A stretch of 64,000 nt of DNA from Paenibacillus oleatilyticus. GTDB lineage: Bacteria; Bacillota; Bacilli; Paenibacillales; NBRC-103111. The DNA lies in the NCBI RefSeq assembly GCF_018998565.1, contig NZ_JAHNZO010000021.1:62001-126000 (forward strand), written 5' to 3'. The notes beneath the pieces are model-generated. The model ran no database searches. It saw only the letters and a list, made by a program, of their open reading frames with translations, and was not told where the DNA came from. Positions 16,724 to 25,615 of the stretch are shown one piece after another (positions within the stretch are counted from its first letter, which is position 1; every line of letters starts with the position of its first letter). Both the position numbers and the translations under genes were made by a program.

Positions 16724-17032
16724 ATGATCGAATACGGTAATCCCGACATCCGGGAGCTTCGGTTCACGCGATTTCATTCCCGGGCAGAGGTGCGCAGCGA
16801 GCAGTGGATCGATGTGGAGGTAAGTCTGGGGCTGGAAGAGGGCAGCGAGGCGCCGGAAGGGATTGTCGAACTGGGAGCGCTCATCGTCTGTACGCGCCGG
16901 GGCGATATCGTTGAAATTGTCCCGCAGGACGAAGGAAGAGACTGCGAGTACCAGTTCACGGAGCAGGAAAAAGCGCAGCTGCGGACGTATTATGAGCGGG
17001 AAGTCCGGCCGACGGTGGAAACAATGCGCTAA
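16724..17032 (+). CDS. Conserved hypothetical protein, 102 aa
   Basis: A small acidic protein without membrane segments that I do not recognise. It starts MIEYGNPDIRELRF and ends with a charged helix (EQEKAQLRTYYEREVRP). Its start ATG 16724 has AAAGGGTG upstream and lies seven bases after the epimerase stop, so the two are probably translated from one message that ends at the terminator beginning in its own stop codon. No function is assigned. Confidence 0.7.
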   Translation: MIEYGNPDIRELRFTRFHSRAEVRSEQWIDVEVSLGLEEGSEAPEGIVELGALIVCTRRGDIVEIVPQDEGRDCEYQFTEQEKAQLRTYYEREVRPTVETMR

Positions 17033-17069
17033 AAAAAGATTGAAGCCAATTGCGGCTTCAATCTTTTTT
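17031..17069. terminator. Bidirectional rho-independent terminator
   Basis: AAAAAAAGATTGAAGCC (17031-17047) pairs with GGCTTCAATCTTTTTT (17054-17069) around six bases. It contains the last base pairs of the hypothetical gene and the stop codon of topB on the other strand, so it closes both transcripts. Confidence 0.95.
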
Positions 17070-19202
17070 GTGCTTCGCCATCGCGGCTTTCAGCGCTTCT
17101 TCCAGGCTGGAACCGAGCGAAACGTTATCGCTATACTGTTTGGCGAGCTGGGCTTGCTGCCGCTTGGCCGCGCGTCCGCCGCCTCCGGATTCGCCAAGCA
17201 TCTCGACCACGTTGCACGGACGGCACTGCGCGTATTTGCCGGCCTTGCCCGTATGGATCTCCATCCGCTTATGGCACTGCGGGCAACGCTTGTTCGACAG
17301 AGCGGGCTCCGCAGCTCGTTTATACGCGCATTCGCGGTCGCTGCACACAAGCAATTTGCCGCGCTTGCTCTTGATCTCCTGCAGCGGCTTGCCGCACTCG
17401 GGGCAGCGGGAATGGGTCAGATTGTGCGGCTTGTATTCGGCTTCGCTTACCTTCACTTCCCGGACAATGGCCTCGGTTTGCTTGCGGATGCTCTCCATAA
17501 ACTTGCCGGCGTCGCCTTTGCCTTTGGAGATCCGTTCCAGCTCCTGCTCCCAAGCGGCCGTCAGCTCCGGGGTGCGAAGCTCGGGCACGACGAGCTCGAT
17601 CAACTGGGCGCCTTTGCCGGTCGGCTGGAGCGTATTCATGCGACGCTCGATCGTATCGGTCTGCAGCAGCTTCTCAATAATATCGGCACGGGTCGCCGGT
17701 GTCCCGAGATTATGCTTTTCCATGACCGAGAGCAGCGCCGCCTCGGTGTAACGGCCCGGCGGCTTGGTCGTCTGCTTGTGCTGGCTGAGCCGGAACTCCT
17801 TCAGCTCCATCCCGGGCTGAAGCGGGGGCAGCGTTTGCCGGGAGGCCGGCTCGTCTTCGGCCGCATCGTCGTCCTCGTCTGCGCCGGCCGATGCTTCATA
17901 TAACGCCTTCCAGCCCGCTTCTTTGACAATGCGCCCTTTGGCGTGGAAATGCTCTCCTCCGACCTCCAGCGTCACCGACGTCTCGTCATAGCGGAACGCC
18001 GGAGAGAACAGCGCGATGAACCGGCGCACGATCAGGTCGTACAGCTTGCGCTCCTCGGCCGTAAGATTGTGCAGCTGCGGGCGTTCGTCCGTCGGAATGA
18101 TCGCATGGTGGTCCGATACTTTGCTGTCGTCGACGACGTGCTTGGAGACCGGCAGCGGCTTCGCAAGCAGCGGCTTGATCCAAGCCGCATAAGGCTGGAC
18201 GTTCAACGCCTTCAGCCGGTCGGGAAGCGTAGAGACCATGTCCGAGGACAAGTACCGCGAATCGGTGCGCGGATACGTAACAAGCTTGTGCTGCTCATAC
18301 AGCCGCTGGAGCACGTTCGACGTCTGCTTCGCGGTGAAACCGTGCCGCTTGTTGGCATCGCGCTGCAGCTCGGTTAAATCGTAGGCGAGCGGATGGGGCT
18401 CGCTCTTCTCCGCAACTTTAAGCTGCGCAACCTTGGCCGAGCGCACCTTATTCAACCGTTCGAGCAGCGCGTCGGCAGCGGCTTTGTCGAATAGGCGTCC
18501 GTCCGGATGCGCCTGGCTCCGCCATACGGCTTGAAATGAGCCAAACTGCGCCCGCAGCATCCAGTAGTCTTTCGCCTGGAACGATTTGATCTCGCGCTCG
18601 CGGTCCATCATCGCCGCGAGCGTCGGCGTCTGTACGCGTCCGGCCGCCAGCTGGGCGTTATGCTTGCAGGTCAAGGCGCGCGTAATATTAAGTCCGATCA
18701 GCCAGTCCGCCTCCGCCCGGCAAACGGCGGATCGGTAGAGCGGGTCGTAAGACTGTCCGGGCTTCAGCGAGGCGAAGCCGTCGCGGATCGCTTTGTCCGT
18801 TTGCGAGGAAATCCAGAGCCGCTTGAACGGTTTTTTCCAATGAACCATTTCCATGATCCAGCGGGCGACCAGCTCGCCTTCGCGTCCGGCGTCGGTTGCA
18901 ATGATGAGCTGCTCCAGATCGCTGCGCTTCGCAAGCTGGGCAATCGCCTTAAATTGCGGCGTCGTTTCGCGAATGATTTTCAGCTTCATCCGCGAGGGCA
19001 GCAATGGCAAATCGTCCAAATTCCAGCTTTTGTACTTTGGATCGTATTCCTCAGGCTCGGCCAGCGTGACCAGATGCCCCAATGCCCAAGTCACCACGTA
19101 CCCGGGGCCCTCCATATAATGCTTATGCTTCTGATGGCAGCCCAGGACGCGCGCGATTTCTTTGGCGACACTAGGTTTTTCCGCCAATACGAGTGATTTC
19201 AT
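17058..19202 (-). CDS. topB: DNA topoisomerase III
   Basis: A 714-residue type IA topoisomerase that relaxes or decatenates DNA through a 5'-phosphotyrosine link. The TOPRIM domain starts SLVLAEKPSVAKEIARVLG and includes the acidic triad in ATDAGREGE near residue 107. The catalytic Tyr is in VTYPRTDSRYL near residue 312, after QLAAGRVQTPTL. The C-terminal part has two Cys clusters (CPECGKPL...CSDRECAY and CPQCHKRM...CRPCN), zinc ribbons common in Firmicute TopB proteins. Length fits the family. ATG 19202 follows AAAGGAG. Its stop lies in the shared terminator. Confidence 0.96.
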   Translation of the reverse strand: MKSLVLAEKPSVAKEIARVLGCHQKHKHYMEGPGYVVTWALGHLVTLAEPEEYDPKYKSWNLDDLPLLPSRMKLKIIRETTPQFKAIAQLAKRSDLEQLIIATDAGREGELVARWIMEMVHWKKPFKRLWISSQTDKAIRDGFASLKPGQSYDPLYRSAVCRAEADWLIGLNITRALTCKHNAQLAAGRVQTPTLAAMMDREREIKSFQAKDYWMLRAQFGSFQAVWRSQAHPDGRLFDKAAADALLERLNKVRSAKVAQLKVAEKSEPHPLAYDLTELQRDANKRHGFTAKQTSNVLQRLYEQHKLVTYPRTDSRYLSSDMVSTLPDRLKALNVQPYAAWIKPLLAKPLPVSKHVVDDSKVSDHHAIIPTDERPQLHNLTAEERKLYDLIVRRFIALFSPAFRYDETSVTLEVGGEHFHAKGRIVKEAGWKALYEASAGADEDDDAAEDEPASRQTLPPLQPGMELKEFRLSQHKQTTKPPGRYTEAALLSVMEKHNLGTPATRADIIEKLLQTDTIERRMNTLQPTGKGAQLIELVVPELRTPELTAAWEQELERISKGKGDAGKFMESIRKQTEAIVREVKVSEAEYKPHNLTHSRCPECGKPLQEIKSKRGKLLVCSDRECAYKRAAEPALSNKRCPQCHKRMEIHTGKAGKYAQCRPCNVVEMLGESGGGGRAAKRQQAQLAKQYSDNVSLGSSLEEALKAAMAKHKKD

Positions 19203-19321
19203 GACAGGCTCCTTTCAACGGGGTTCGTTTATTCTTAACACAATAGTACAATAGTCCTAACACTTTTTTAATACGTGTCTGCTATGATCGACAGCACAGA
19301 GAAATAGAGGGGGTGCGGTCT

Positions 19322-20881
19322 ATGTTTCAATTATTTATCGCTAATTTGGCATTATTAACTGCATTTATGTTTTTGTCAAGCCGCATCCTGCGCAACCACG
19401 AACGGAAGCCGTCTCTGCCGGTTAAGCTGCGTCTCGTTATCGGAGGGGCGCATGGCTTATTCGGCATTTTACTGATGTTCTTCAGTGTCAGGGTCGACGG
19501 GTCGACCATCCTCGATTTTCGGCAGATCGCCATTATCGCCGCAGCGCATTTCGGAGGGATCTACGCTTCGGCGGCGACGGGCTTGATCATCTCCGTCGGC
19601 CGGATTGCGATGTTCGGGGTGAATCCGTCTTCTCTGACGGCAGCCACGACAGCTACGCTTCTCGGCTTGGTCAGCGGCATCATAGCGATGCTTGTTACGG
19701 ATTATTGGAAAAAATGGCTGCTTTCCATCGCGGCGAGCATTGGCGTCATCACCACGAGCTTATTCTTCCTGCTCGGATGGCAGAGCTGGAAGGTAAATCT
19801 TTACTTTATCGCCATTATTTTGTCCGGCGGTCTGTTCGTCGCATACCTGATCCGTTATTTGACCGACGCCAACCGTCTCGTCTATCAATTGGAGGAAAGC
19901 GAAGCCAAGTATCGGCGGTCGTTCACACTGCAGGAGGCGATTTTCCGCTCGGCGACGGGCGTTGCCATTATTTTCACGGACCCGGTCGGTGTCGCTAAAG
20001 TGTTCAATCCGGGGGCGGAACGGATGTTCGGAATTCCCGCCGAGGAAGCGATCGGGCGGCGGGTTCCAGGTACGATCGTGGACCCTGCGGAATTTGCGCT
20101 GAGAAAACAGGAGCTTCAGCGTCAGCTCGAACGACCGGTAGAAGATTTGGAGGTATTCGTGGCAGGCTTGTCCGAAGGGAAAGGTCAAGAGCAGGAATGG
20201 ACCTTTGTCCGGCGCAACGGGGAACGGTTTCACGTACATTTGATGCTCAGCGAAGTAAGGGAACGCGGGGACCGCTTGCTTGGCTATTTGGCGATTATCG
20301 TCGACAGGACGGAGTCGAAGCGGGCTGAGGAGACGATGATGCAGGCCAACCGCATGCTGGAGCAGCTGTCGCGCCGCGACGGGCTGACGGGAGCGGCTAA
20401 CCGCCGGGCGTTCGACGAATTTCTCGATGCGGCCTGGGCGACAGCAGCGATGTATTCGCAGTCGCTATCCGTCATTATGCTCGACATCGATTGCTTCAAA
20501 GCGTATAACGATACGTACGGTCATCAAGGCGGAGACGCTTGTCTGAAACAGGTTGCAGGCGCTCTGCAGCGGGTCGTCGGCAGCATGGAAGGACTCGCTG
20601 CCCGCTATGGCGGCGAGGAGTTTGTGGTCATTCTGACGTCATGCGGAAGGCTGCAAGCCGCCGGCGTGGCGGAGAGCATTCGCCGGGAAGTGGAAGCGCT
20701 TCGTATCCGGCATATCGGATCGTCGGTGTCCGAGTACGTCACGGTCAGCGTCGGCGCCGCTTCGGCCATTCCATATGCGGGGCTCTCGCCGCTCGAATTG
20801 GTCGGGATGGCGGACAAGGCGCTGTATCGGGCCAAGCAGGAGGGACGCAACCGGAGCGAAAGCTATCAGCCGGGGAGTTAA
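19322..20881 (+). CDS. Membrane diguanylate cyclase (5TM-LYT sensor, PAS, GGDEF)
   Basis: A 519-residue protein. The first 185 residues hold about five to six membrane helices of the 5TMR-LYT type (DLDFRQIAIIAAAHFGGIYASAATG-like region). A PAS domain follows at about 195-320 (RSATGVAIIFTDPVG, FNPGAERMFGIPAEEAIGR) and the GGDEF domain at about 345-515 with RDGLTGAANRRAFDEF and the active-site GGEEF. The allosteric RxxD inhibitory site before GGEEF is absent (SMEG), so product inhibition is not expected. It should make cyclic di-GMP in response to a membrane or cytosolic signal. ATG 19322 is eight bases after AGAGGGGG; GTG 19313 overlaps that site. Confidence 0.93.
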   Translation: MFQLFIANLALLTAFMFLSSRILRNHERKPSLPVKLRLVIGGAHGLFGILLMFFSVRVDGSTILDFRQIAIIAAAHFGGIYASAATGLIISVGRIAMFGVNPSSLTAATTATLLGLVSGIIAMLVTDYWKKWLLSIAASIGVITTSLFFLLGWQSWKVNLYFIAIILSGGLFVAYLIRYLTDANRLVYQLEESEAKYRRSFTLQEAIFRSATGVAIIFTDPVGVAKVFNPGAERMFGIPAEEAIGRRVPGTIVDPAEFALRKQELQRQLERPVEDLEVFVAGLSEGKGQEQEWTFVRRNGERFHVHLMLSEVRERGDRLLGYLAIIVDRTESKRAEETMMQANRMLEQLSRRDGLTGAANRRAFDEFLDAAWATAAMYSQSLSVIMLDIDCFKAYNDTYGHQGGDACLKQVAGALQRVVGSMEGLAARYGGEEFVVILTSCGRLQAAGVAESIRREVEALRIRHIGSSVSEYVTVSVGAASAIPYAGLSPLELVGMADKALYRAKQEGRNRSESYQPGS

Positions 20882-20897
20882 CCGGGGGATGCCGAGG

Positions 20898-21734
20898 CTA
20901 ACGGCGCAAATAGAGCTGCCGGTATTCCGTCGGCGTCATGCCTTCCTGCTCCAGAAATCGCTTGTTGTAGTAGCTGACGCTCGGATAGCCGGCGCGTTCG
21001 GCAATTTCCTTCACCGTCAGCTGCGGCTGCTCCAGCAGCCATTGCTTGCTGTTCTGCAGACGGCACAGCGTAATAAAGGTCATCGGCGTCAGATGAGTCG
21101 CTTTCTTGAACAGGCGGCAAAAATAATAACTGCTGACGCCGGCCCGGTCCGCCCAATGCTGCAAATCGAACGGCAGGCAAGCATCGCGCTGCATTTCAGG
21201 CAAGAGCTCCGAGATCCGGTTGTCGGCTTCGGGGCTTCGGGCTTCGGACCAGGGAACCGCTTGCGTGACGAATTCCGCCAGGATCGCGTAAGTCAGCGTC
21301 GAGATCCGGGTCAGCTGCCAAAACCCGTTCTGCTCCAGCTCCTCCAGCAAATCCGCCAAAGTCCGCTCAAGCGGCTTCCACTGCGGTATTTTCCACAAGG
21401 GCTTCGGTCCGATGCCCCGTTCCAGCAAAAACTCCTTCAGCGTTTTGCCGTAAAAATGCACCCACCGCACTTCCCAAGGATCGTCCTTGCTGCTGTAGTA
21501 CCTTTGCGATTGTAAAGGGAAGTAGAGAAAGGCGTCTCCCCGGTGCAGCGTATGCTGCTGTCCGTCGGTTTCCAGATAGCCTTTGCCGTCCACGATCAGA
21601 TGGATGCTGAAATTGTTGAGAGCTCCCGCTTTGCGCAGCACCTCATGCTCGGGGTCCTTGTACCAGCCGACCGATTCGGGCAGCAGCAAATATTCGTGCT
21701 CGTTAAGCGTCGGCAGAAAGCTTTGGCGCCGCAT
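20898..21734 (-). CDS. AraC family transcriptional regulator
   Basis: A 278-residue regulator. The N-terminal cupin-like domain (about 1-150) includes NFSIHLIVDGKGYLETDG and RGDAFLYFP, the arabinose-binding-type sensor layout. The C-terminal double helix-turn-helix domain has GVSSYYFCRLFKKATHLTPMTF and the second-helix signature GYPSVSYYNKRFLEQEGMTPTEYR. ATG 21734 was chosen over an upstream ATG (21797) because AAAGGAGAAG sits directly before it. It faces a sugar-type oxidoreductase gene across a 136-bp region with two copies of an 11-bp repeat, so it probably controls the oxidoreductase and aldo-keto reductase genes. Confidence 0.92.
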   Translation of the reverse strand: MRRQSFLPTLNEHEYLLLPESVGWYKDPEHEVLRKAGALNNFSIHLIVDGKGYLETDGQQHTLHRGDAFLYFPLQSQRYYSSKDDPWEVRWVHFYGKTLKEFLLERGIGPKPLWKIPQWKPLERTLADLLEELEQNGFWQLTRISTLTYAILAEFVTQAVPWSEARSPEADNRISELLPEMQRDACLPFDLQHWADRAGVSSYYFCRLFKKATHLTPMTFITLCRLQNSKQWLLEQPQLTVKEIAERAGYPSVSYYNKRFLEQEGMTPTEYRQLYLRR

Positions 21735-21751
21735 TTTTACTTCTCCTTTTA

Positions 21752-21762
21752 AATGACAATAT
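21752..21762. promoter_or_regulatory. AraC-type direct repeat, copy 1
   Basis: AATGACAATAT, identical to copy 2 at 21817-21827 and 65 bases apart. This copy lies just upstream of the araC-type gene's ribosome site. Confidence 0.45.
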
Positions 21763-21795
21763 TGTTTTATTCGACTGCAAAAAGATGTTATTTTC

Positions 21796-21824
21796 ATTTT
21801 ATTCCAGGATCAATATAATGACAA
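21796..21824 (-). promoter_or_regulatory. Sigma-A promoter of the AraC-type regulator
   Basis: On the minus strand TTGTCA (21824-21819) and TAAAAT (21801-21796) are 17 bases apart. The -35 lies inside repeat copy 2, so regulator binding there would affect its own expression. A plus-strand TATAAT at 21814-21819, a likely -10 for the divergent oxidoreductase, overlaps the same repeat. Confidence 0.55.
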
Positions 21825-21827
21825 TAT
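21817..21827. promoter_or_regulatory. AraC-type direct repeat, copy 2
   Basis: AATGACAATAT, exact match to copy 1 in the same orientation. It overlaps promoter elements for both divergent genes. Confidence 0.45.
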
Positions 21828-21870
21828 CTTAGCATATTCATCCAAACCAAGCTGAAGGAGCGATGAGGGA

Positions 21871-22878
21871 ATGAGGGAAAACAAGATTCGTTGGGGGGTC
21901 ATCGGCTGCGCCGGTATCGCCGTACGCTCGGTCATTCCGGGGATTCAACAATCGGTTACCGGCACCGTGGCGGCCATTGCCAGCCGAGGACTGGACAAAG
22001 CGAAGGAAACGGCGGAGCGGCTGAATATCCCGAAGGCGTATGGAAGCTACGAGGAACTGCTTGCCGATCCCGGGATTGATGCCGTTTACATTCCGCTGCC
22101 GAACCATCTGCACAAGGAATGGACGATCCGCGCCGCAGAGGCGGGCAAGCACGTGCTGTGCGAGAAGCCGGCCGCGATCGATGCGGCGGAAGCAGAGGAG
22201 ATGGCGGAAGCTTGCCGCCGGTCGGGCGTGACGTTCGCCGAAGCGTTCATGTACCGCTATCATCCGCGCTATGCGGCCATAAAAGCTGTGATCCGGAGCG
22301 GGGAAATCGGCGAGATCCGTGCGATCCACGGCGCCTTCACCTTCAACAATGCGAAGGATGCGGACAACGTTCGCTACAAGCAATGGATGGGCGGCGGGTC
22401 GATCTACGATGTCGGCGTATATCCGATCAGCGCGGCGCGGTTCATTCTGGAACGGGAGCCGGAAGCGGCGACGGTGCATGCCTTCTTCTCGCCGGAGCAC
22501 GATCACGTCGACATGATGGCTTCGGGACTGCTCGAATTTGCCGGCGGCGTTGCGCTTACCTTCGATTGCGGGATGTGGGCGGCCGGGCGCAATACGCTGG
22601 AGATCGTCGGAACGGAGGGCCGGATCGAGGTGCCATCCGCGTACGTTGTCCATGAAAACGCGCAGGATCATTTTTATGTCTATGCCGGAGGGGAAAAGCG
22701 GGAAGTAGAGGTTCCTTACTTGAACCAATATACGCTTCAAGCCGACGCGTTCGGCCGGAACGTCCTGCACGGCGAGCCGATGCCGTTCGGACCGTCCGAC
22801 GCGGTGAACAACATGCGCGCCGTCGACGCCTGCCTGACGTCAGCCCGGGAACGCCGCCGCGTGGAGTTGAACTTGTAA
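21871..22878 (+). CDS. Gfo/Idh/MocA family oxidoreductase
   Basis: A 335-residue NAD(P)-dependent dehydrogenase. The Rossmann part opens IRWGVIGCAGIAVRSVIPGI, followed by AIASRGLDKAKETAERL, YIPLPNHLH and the catalytic-lysine motif GKHVLCEKPAA. The C-terminal domain carries EAFMYRYHPRY and GGGSIYDVGVYPI, where the conserved Asp and His or Tyr residues of the active site lie. Substrates are usually sugars, inositols or their derivatives. ATG 21871 has GAAGGAG ten bases upstream. It is followed after 19 bases by an aldo-keto reductase and faces an AraC regulator, suggesting a small sugar- or polyol-oxidation operon. Confidence 0.93.
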   Translation: MRENKIRWGVIGCAGIAVRSVIPGIQQSVTGTVAAIASRGLDKAKETAERLNIPKAYGSYEELLADPGIDAVYIPLPNHLHKEWTIRAAEAGKHVLCEKPAAIDAAEAEEMAEACRRSGVTFAEAFMYRYHPRYAAIKAVIRSGEIGEIRAIHGAFTFNNAKDADNVRYKQWMGGGSIYDVGVYPISAARFILEREPEAATVHAFFSPEHDHVDMMASGLLEFAGGVALTFDCGMWAAGRNTLEIVGTEGRIEVPSAYVVHENAQDHFYVYAGGEKREVEVPYLNQYTLQADAFGRNVLHGEPMPFGPSDAVNNMRAVDACLTSARERRRVELNL

Positions 22879-22897
22879 TCATAGGGAGGAACGAGAC

Positions 22898-23836
22898 GTG
22901 AGAATGATTCGCATTGAAGGCTTGGAAAAACCGGTATCGTGCCTGATTCAAGGGTCGGATTATTTCAGCATGGACATTTACGACAAGGTCTGCGGCGTGC
23001 TCGACGCGTTCTTCAAGATCGGAGGCAATACGATCGATACGGCTCACGTCTATGGCGGCGGGAACAGCGAGCGCACGATCGGCCAATGGATGAAGGACAG
23101 GGGGAACCGGGCCGATGTGATCCTTTTGACCAAAGGGGCTCATCACGACAGCAGCGGACCGCGAGTAACGCCCGAAGCGATCGCCAGCGATCTGAACGAA
23201 AGCCTGGAGCGGCTCGGCACCGATTATGTGGATTTGTATGCGCTGCATCGGGACGATCCGTCCGTACCGGTCGGCGCGATCATCGAAGCGCTTAACGGGC
23301 ATATCGCGGCAGGCCGCATCAGGGCGATCGGCGCATCCAACTGGACCGTGCAGCGGCTGCAGGAGGCGAACGACTATGCGGCGGCGAACGGCTTAACCGG
23401 GTTCGCGTTCAGCAGCCCGAATCTAAGCCTGGCCAAAGCGAAGGAGCCGTTCTGGGCCGGCTGCGTTTCGGCCTACGCCGACGATTGCGCGTGGCACGAG
23501 CGGAACCGGTTCCCGCTGCTATCCTGGTCGTCGCAGGCCCGGGGCTTTTTCACCGGGCGCTATACGCCCGAGGTGACGGATAACGCCGACCTGGTGCGGG
23601 TGTTCTATAGCGACGATAACTGGGAACGTCTGCGCCGGGCCGAGATGCTGGGCAAGCAAAAAGGCGCCAGCCCGATTCAGATCGCGCTTGCCTATGTGCT
23701 GAACCAGCCGTTCCCCGCTTGCGCATTGATCGGGGCGCAGACGCCGGAGGAGCTGGAGTCGTGCCGGCAAGGAGCGGACATCCGCTTAACGCGGGAGGAG
23801 CTGCACTGGCTGGAGCACGGGGAAGGGGATATTTAG
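22898..23836 (+). CDS. Aldo/keto reductase
   Basis: A 312-residue (beta/alpha)8 oxidoreductase. It shows the AKR motifs GGNTIDTAHVYGGGNSERTIG with the catalytic Asp and Tyr, LTKGAHH with the Lys, YALHRDDPSVP with the His, and IGASNWTVQRLQ. It should reduce aldehydes or ketones with NADPH. GTG 22898 was chosen because GGAGGA stands seven bases upstream; an ATG two codons later is possible. It is co-oriented with, and 19 bases downstream of, the Gfo/Idh/MocA gene, and a terminator follows, defining a two-gene operon. Confidence 0.92.
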   Translation: MRMIRIEGLEKPVSCLIQGSDYFSMDIYDKVCGVLDAFFKIGGNTIDTAHVYGGGNSERTIGQWMKDRGNRADVILLTKGAHHDSSGPRVTPEAIASDLNESLERLGTDYVDLYALHRDDPSVPVGAIIEALNGHIAAGRIRAIGASNWTVQRLQEANDYAAANGLTGFAFSSPNLSLAKAKEPFWAGCVSAYADDCAWHERNRFPLLSWSSQARGFFTGRYTPEVTDNADLVRVFYSDDNWERLRRAEMLGKQKGASPIQIALAYVLNQPFPACALIGAQTPEELESCRQGADIRLTREELHWLEHGEGDI

Positions 23837-23874
23837 GCTTGTCCGGGCCGAAATCGAAAACGCTATTTGTCTGT

Positions 23875-23914
23875 AACAGCTTGCATCGGGAATTCCGCTG
23901 CAGGCTGTTTTTTT
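23875..23914 (+). terminator. Rho-independent terminator
   Basis: AACAGC-T-TGCA (23875-23885) pairs with TGCA-G-GCTGTT (23899-23909), followed by T residues to 23914. It closes the oxidoreductase operon. Confidence 0.75.
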
Positions 23915-23972
23915 GTTTCCGCATGAACTTGTTGACGCGAAAAACGAGTTAAAGACGCTGGGTCCGGGATTG

Positions 23973-23981
23973 TGATATAAT
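23973..23981 (+). promoter_or_regulatory. Extended -10 promoter for the methyltransferase operon
   Basis: TGATATAAT at 23973-23981 is a perfect extended -10 (TG-n-TATAAT). No good -35 lies 17 bases upstream. Transcription would start near 23988. Confidence 0.55.
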
Positions 23982-24025
23982 GATCGGACAAACGCCACCA
24001 TTTGGAAGTGAGTGAAGCGCAAAGC

Positions 24026-24733
24026 ATGAACGTGCGGGAGCAGTTCGGAAATATCGATATTTATTTGTTCGACCAGCTGCTGAAAGGGAGGATCGCTCCC
24101 GGGATGCGGTTGCTGGATGCAGGCTGCGGGAATGGGAGGAATCTGGTCCATTTTCTGCGAGAAGGATACGACCTGTGGGCCGTGGACCGGTCGGCTGAAG
24201 CGGTGGAAGCGGTCCGCGCTTTGGCTCGCGAGCTTGCGCCGCACGGAGAACGCATTTCTCCGGAGGAGCGTTTTCGTATGGAGCCGGTGGAGAAAATGAG
24301 CTTCGCCAACGATACGTTTGACGTCGTCATCTCTTGTGCGGTGCTGCATTTTGCCGAAAACGAAACTCATTTTCAGCAGATGGTATCGGAGCTTTGGCGG
24401 GTGCTGAAGCCGGGGGGCCTATTGTTCGTGCGTCTCGCTTCGGGTGAAGGTCTGGAGGACCGCATCCGTCCGCTTGGCGGCGGCCGGTATGTGCTGCCGG
24501 ACGGCAGCGAGCGGTTTCTGGCCGACTCCGGGCTGCTGGAGCGAATGGCGGAAAAGCATCATGCTTTGCAGGTGGAGCCGCTGAAAACGGTGAACGTGGA
24601 GAACCTGCGGTGCATGACGACCTGGTGCTTGAAAAAGCCGCATATTTTATTTTTCGATCCGATCGAAGAACGGTCGGAAGAACGATTGCCGGAGGGGACC
24701 GGCGAAACGGACGAAACAGAAACGGGAGGATGA
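24026..24733 (+). CDS. Class I SAM-dependent methyltransferase
   Basis: A 235-residue methyltransferase. Motif I is LLDAGCGNGRNLVHFL, motif II contains the acidic AVDRSAEAV, and the post-motif region FDVVISCAVLHFAEN and LWRVLKPGGLLFVRL is typical of the Methyltransf_11 group. The target is unknown. The 3' end is rich in Glu and Thr. Start choice is uncertain: ATG 24026, or GTG 24008 or TTG 24002 further upstream in the same frame; GGAAGTGAG is the only ribosome-site candidate. It is followed after five bases by a nitrilase-family gene and should be co-transcribed with it. Confidence 0.85.
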   Translation: MNVREQFGNIDIYLFDQLLKGRIAPGMRLLDAGCGNGRNLVHFLREGYDLWAVDRSAEAVEAVRALARELAPHGERISPEERFRMEPVEKMSFANDTFDVVISCAVLHFAENETHFQQMVSELWRVLKPGGLLFVRLASGEGLEDRIRPLGGGRYVLPDGSERFLADSGLLERMAEKHHALQVEPLKTVNVENLRCMTTWCLKKPHILFFDPIEERSEERLPEGTGETDETETGG

Positions 24734-24738
24734 CTTAG

Positions 24739-25602
24739 ATGAAGCTGAGAGTTTCGGCGGTACAATACCATTTGCATACGATTGGCAGCTTTGAACAATT
24801 TGCCGCGCAGGTGACGAGTTACGTCAGGACGGCGGAGGAGTTCGAATCGGACTTCGTGCTGTTCCCGGAGCTGTTCACGACCCAACTCATGTCCATAGGC
24901 CGGGGGGACGGGAGCGGCGAAGCGCTCCAGATCGGGGAGCTGCCGCAATACACGCGGCAGTATAAGGAGCTGTTCCAGGGACTGGCCCGCGAAACGGGCA
25001 TGCACCTGATCGGAGGAACGCATATTATTGAAGAAAACGGCCGGTTGTACAATACGGCGTTTTTGTTCTACCCGGACGGCCGGGTCGCTGAACAGCGCAA
25101 GCTGCACATTACCCCGTGGGAAGTTAAAGGATGGAACATGGCGGCGGGCGATTCGCTGCAGGTGTTCGATACGGATAAAGGACGGATCGCGATCCTCGTT
25201 TGCTATGATATGGAGTTTCCGGAGATCGTCCGGATGGCCCGAGCGCGCGGGGCGGACGTTATTTTCTGCCCGTCGTGCACGGATGACCGGCACGCCTTCC
25301 ACCGGGTACGCTATACGTGCCATGCCCGGACGATCGAAAACCAAATTTATGTCGTGGCAACCGGTACGGTCGGTTCGCTGCCGACGGTCGATTTTATGCG
25401 GGGCAATTTCGGGCAGGCTGCAATCATTACGCCGAACGATGTGCCGTTCCCGCCGGGCGGCTTGATGACGGCCGGAGAGATCAACGACGATATGATCATT
25501 ACCGGGGATTTGGACCTTGCGCTGCTGTACGAGGTGCGGGAAAAGGGCTCCGTTACGACCTGGAGAGACCGGCGCACCGATCTGTATCCGGATTGGAAGT
25601 AA
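24739..25602 (+). CDS. Carbon-nitrogen hydrolase (nitrilase superfamily), YhcX-type C-terminal half
   Basis: A 287-residue nitrilase-superfamily amidase. The catalytic triad is complete: Glu in LFPELFTT near residue 47, Lys in QRKLHITPWE near 122, and Cys in LVCYDMEFPE near 155. In many bacteria, including B. subtilis YhcX, this domain is fused behind a GNAT acetyltransferase; here it is a separate gene followed immediately by the GNAT. The function is probably hydrolysis of an amide or nitrile, with the substrate unknown. ATG 24739 has GGGAGGATG upstream. The reversed and split arrangement is unusual. Confidence 0.92.
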   Translation: MKLRVSAVQYHLHTIGSFEQFAAQVTSYVRTAEEFESDFVLFPELFTTQLMSIGRGDGSGEALQIGELPQYTRQYKELFQGLARETGMHLIGGTHIIEENGRLYNTAFLFYPDGRVAEQRKLHITPWEVKGWNMAAGDSLQVFDTDKGRIAILVCYDMEFPEIVRMARARGADVIFCPSCTDDRHAFHRVRYTCHARTIENQIYVVATGTVGSLPTVDFMRGNFGQAAIITPNDVPFPPGGLMTAGEINDDMIITGDLDLALLYEVREKGSVTTWRDRRTDLYPDWK

Positions 25603-25615
25603 GGGAGGAACGCCC

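Noticed and set aside
17090-18377. Long open frames antisense to topB, and similar ones opposite RavA, helD and purT
   Set aside because: They follow the codon rhythm of the true gene on the other strand, have no ribosome sites and show no recognisable protein features.
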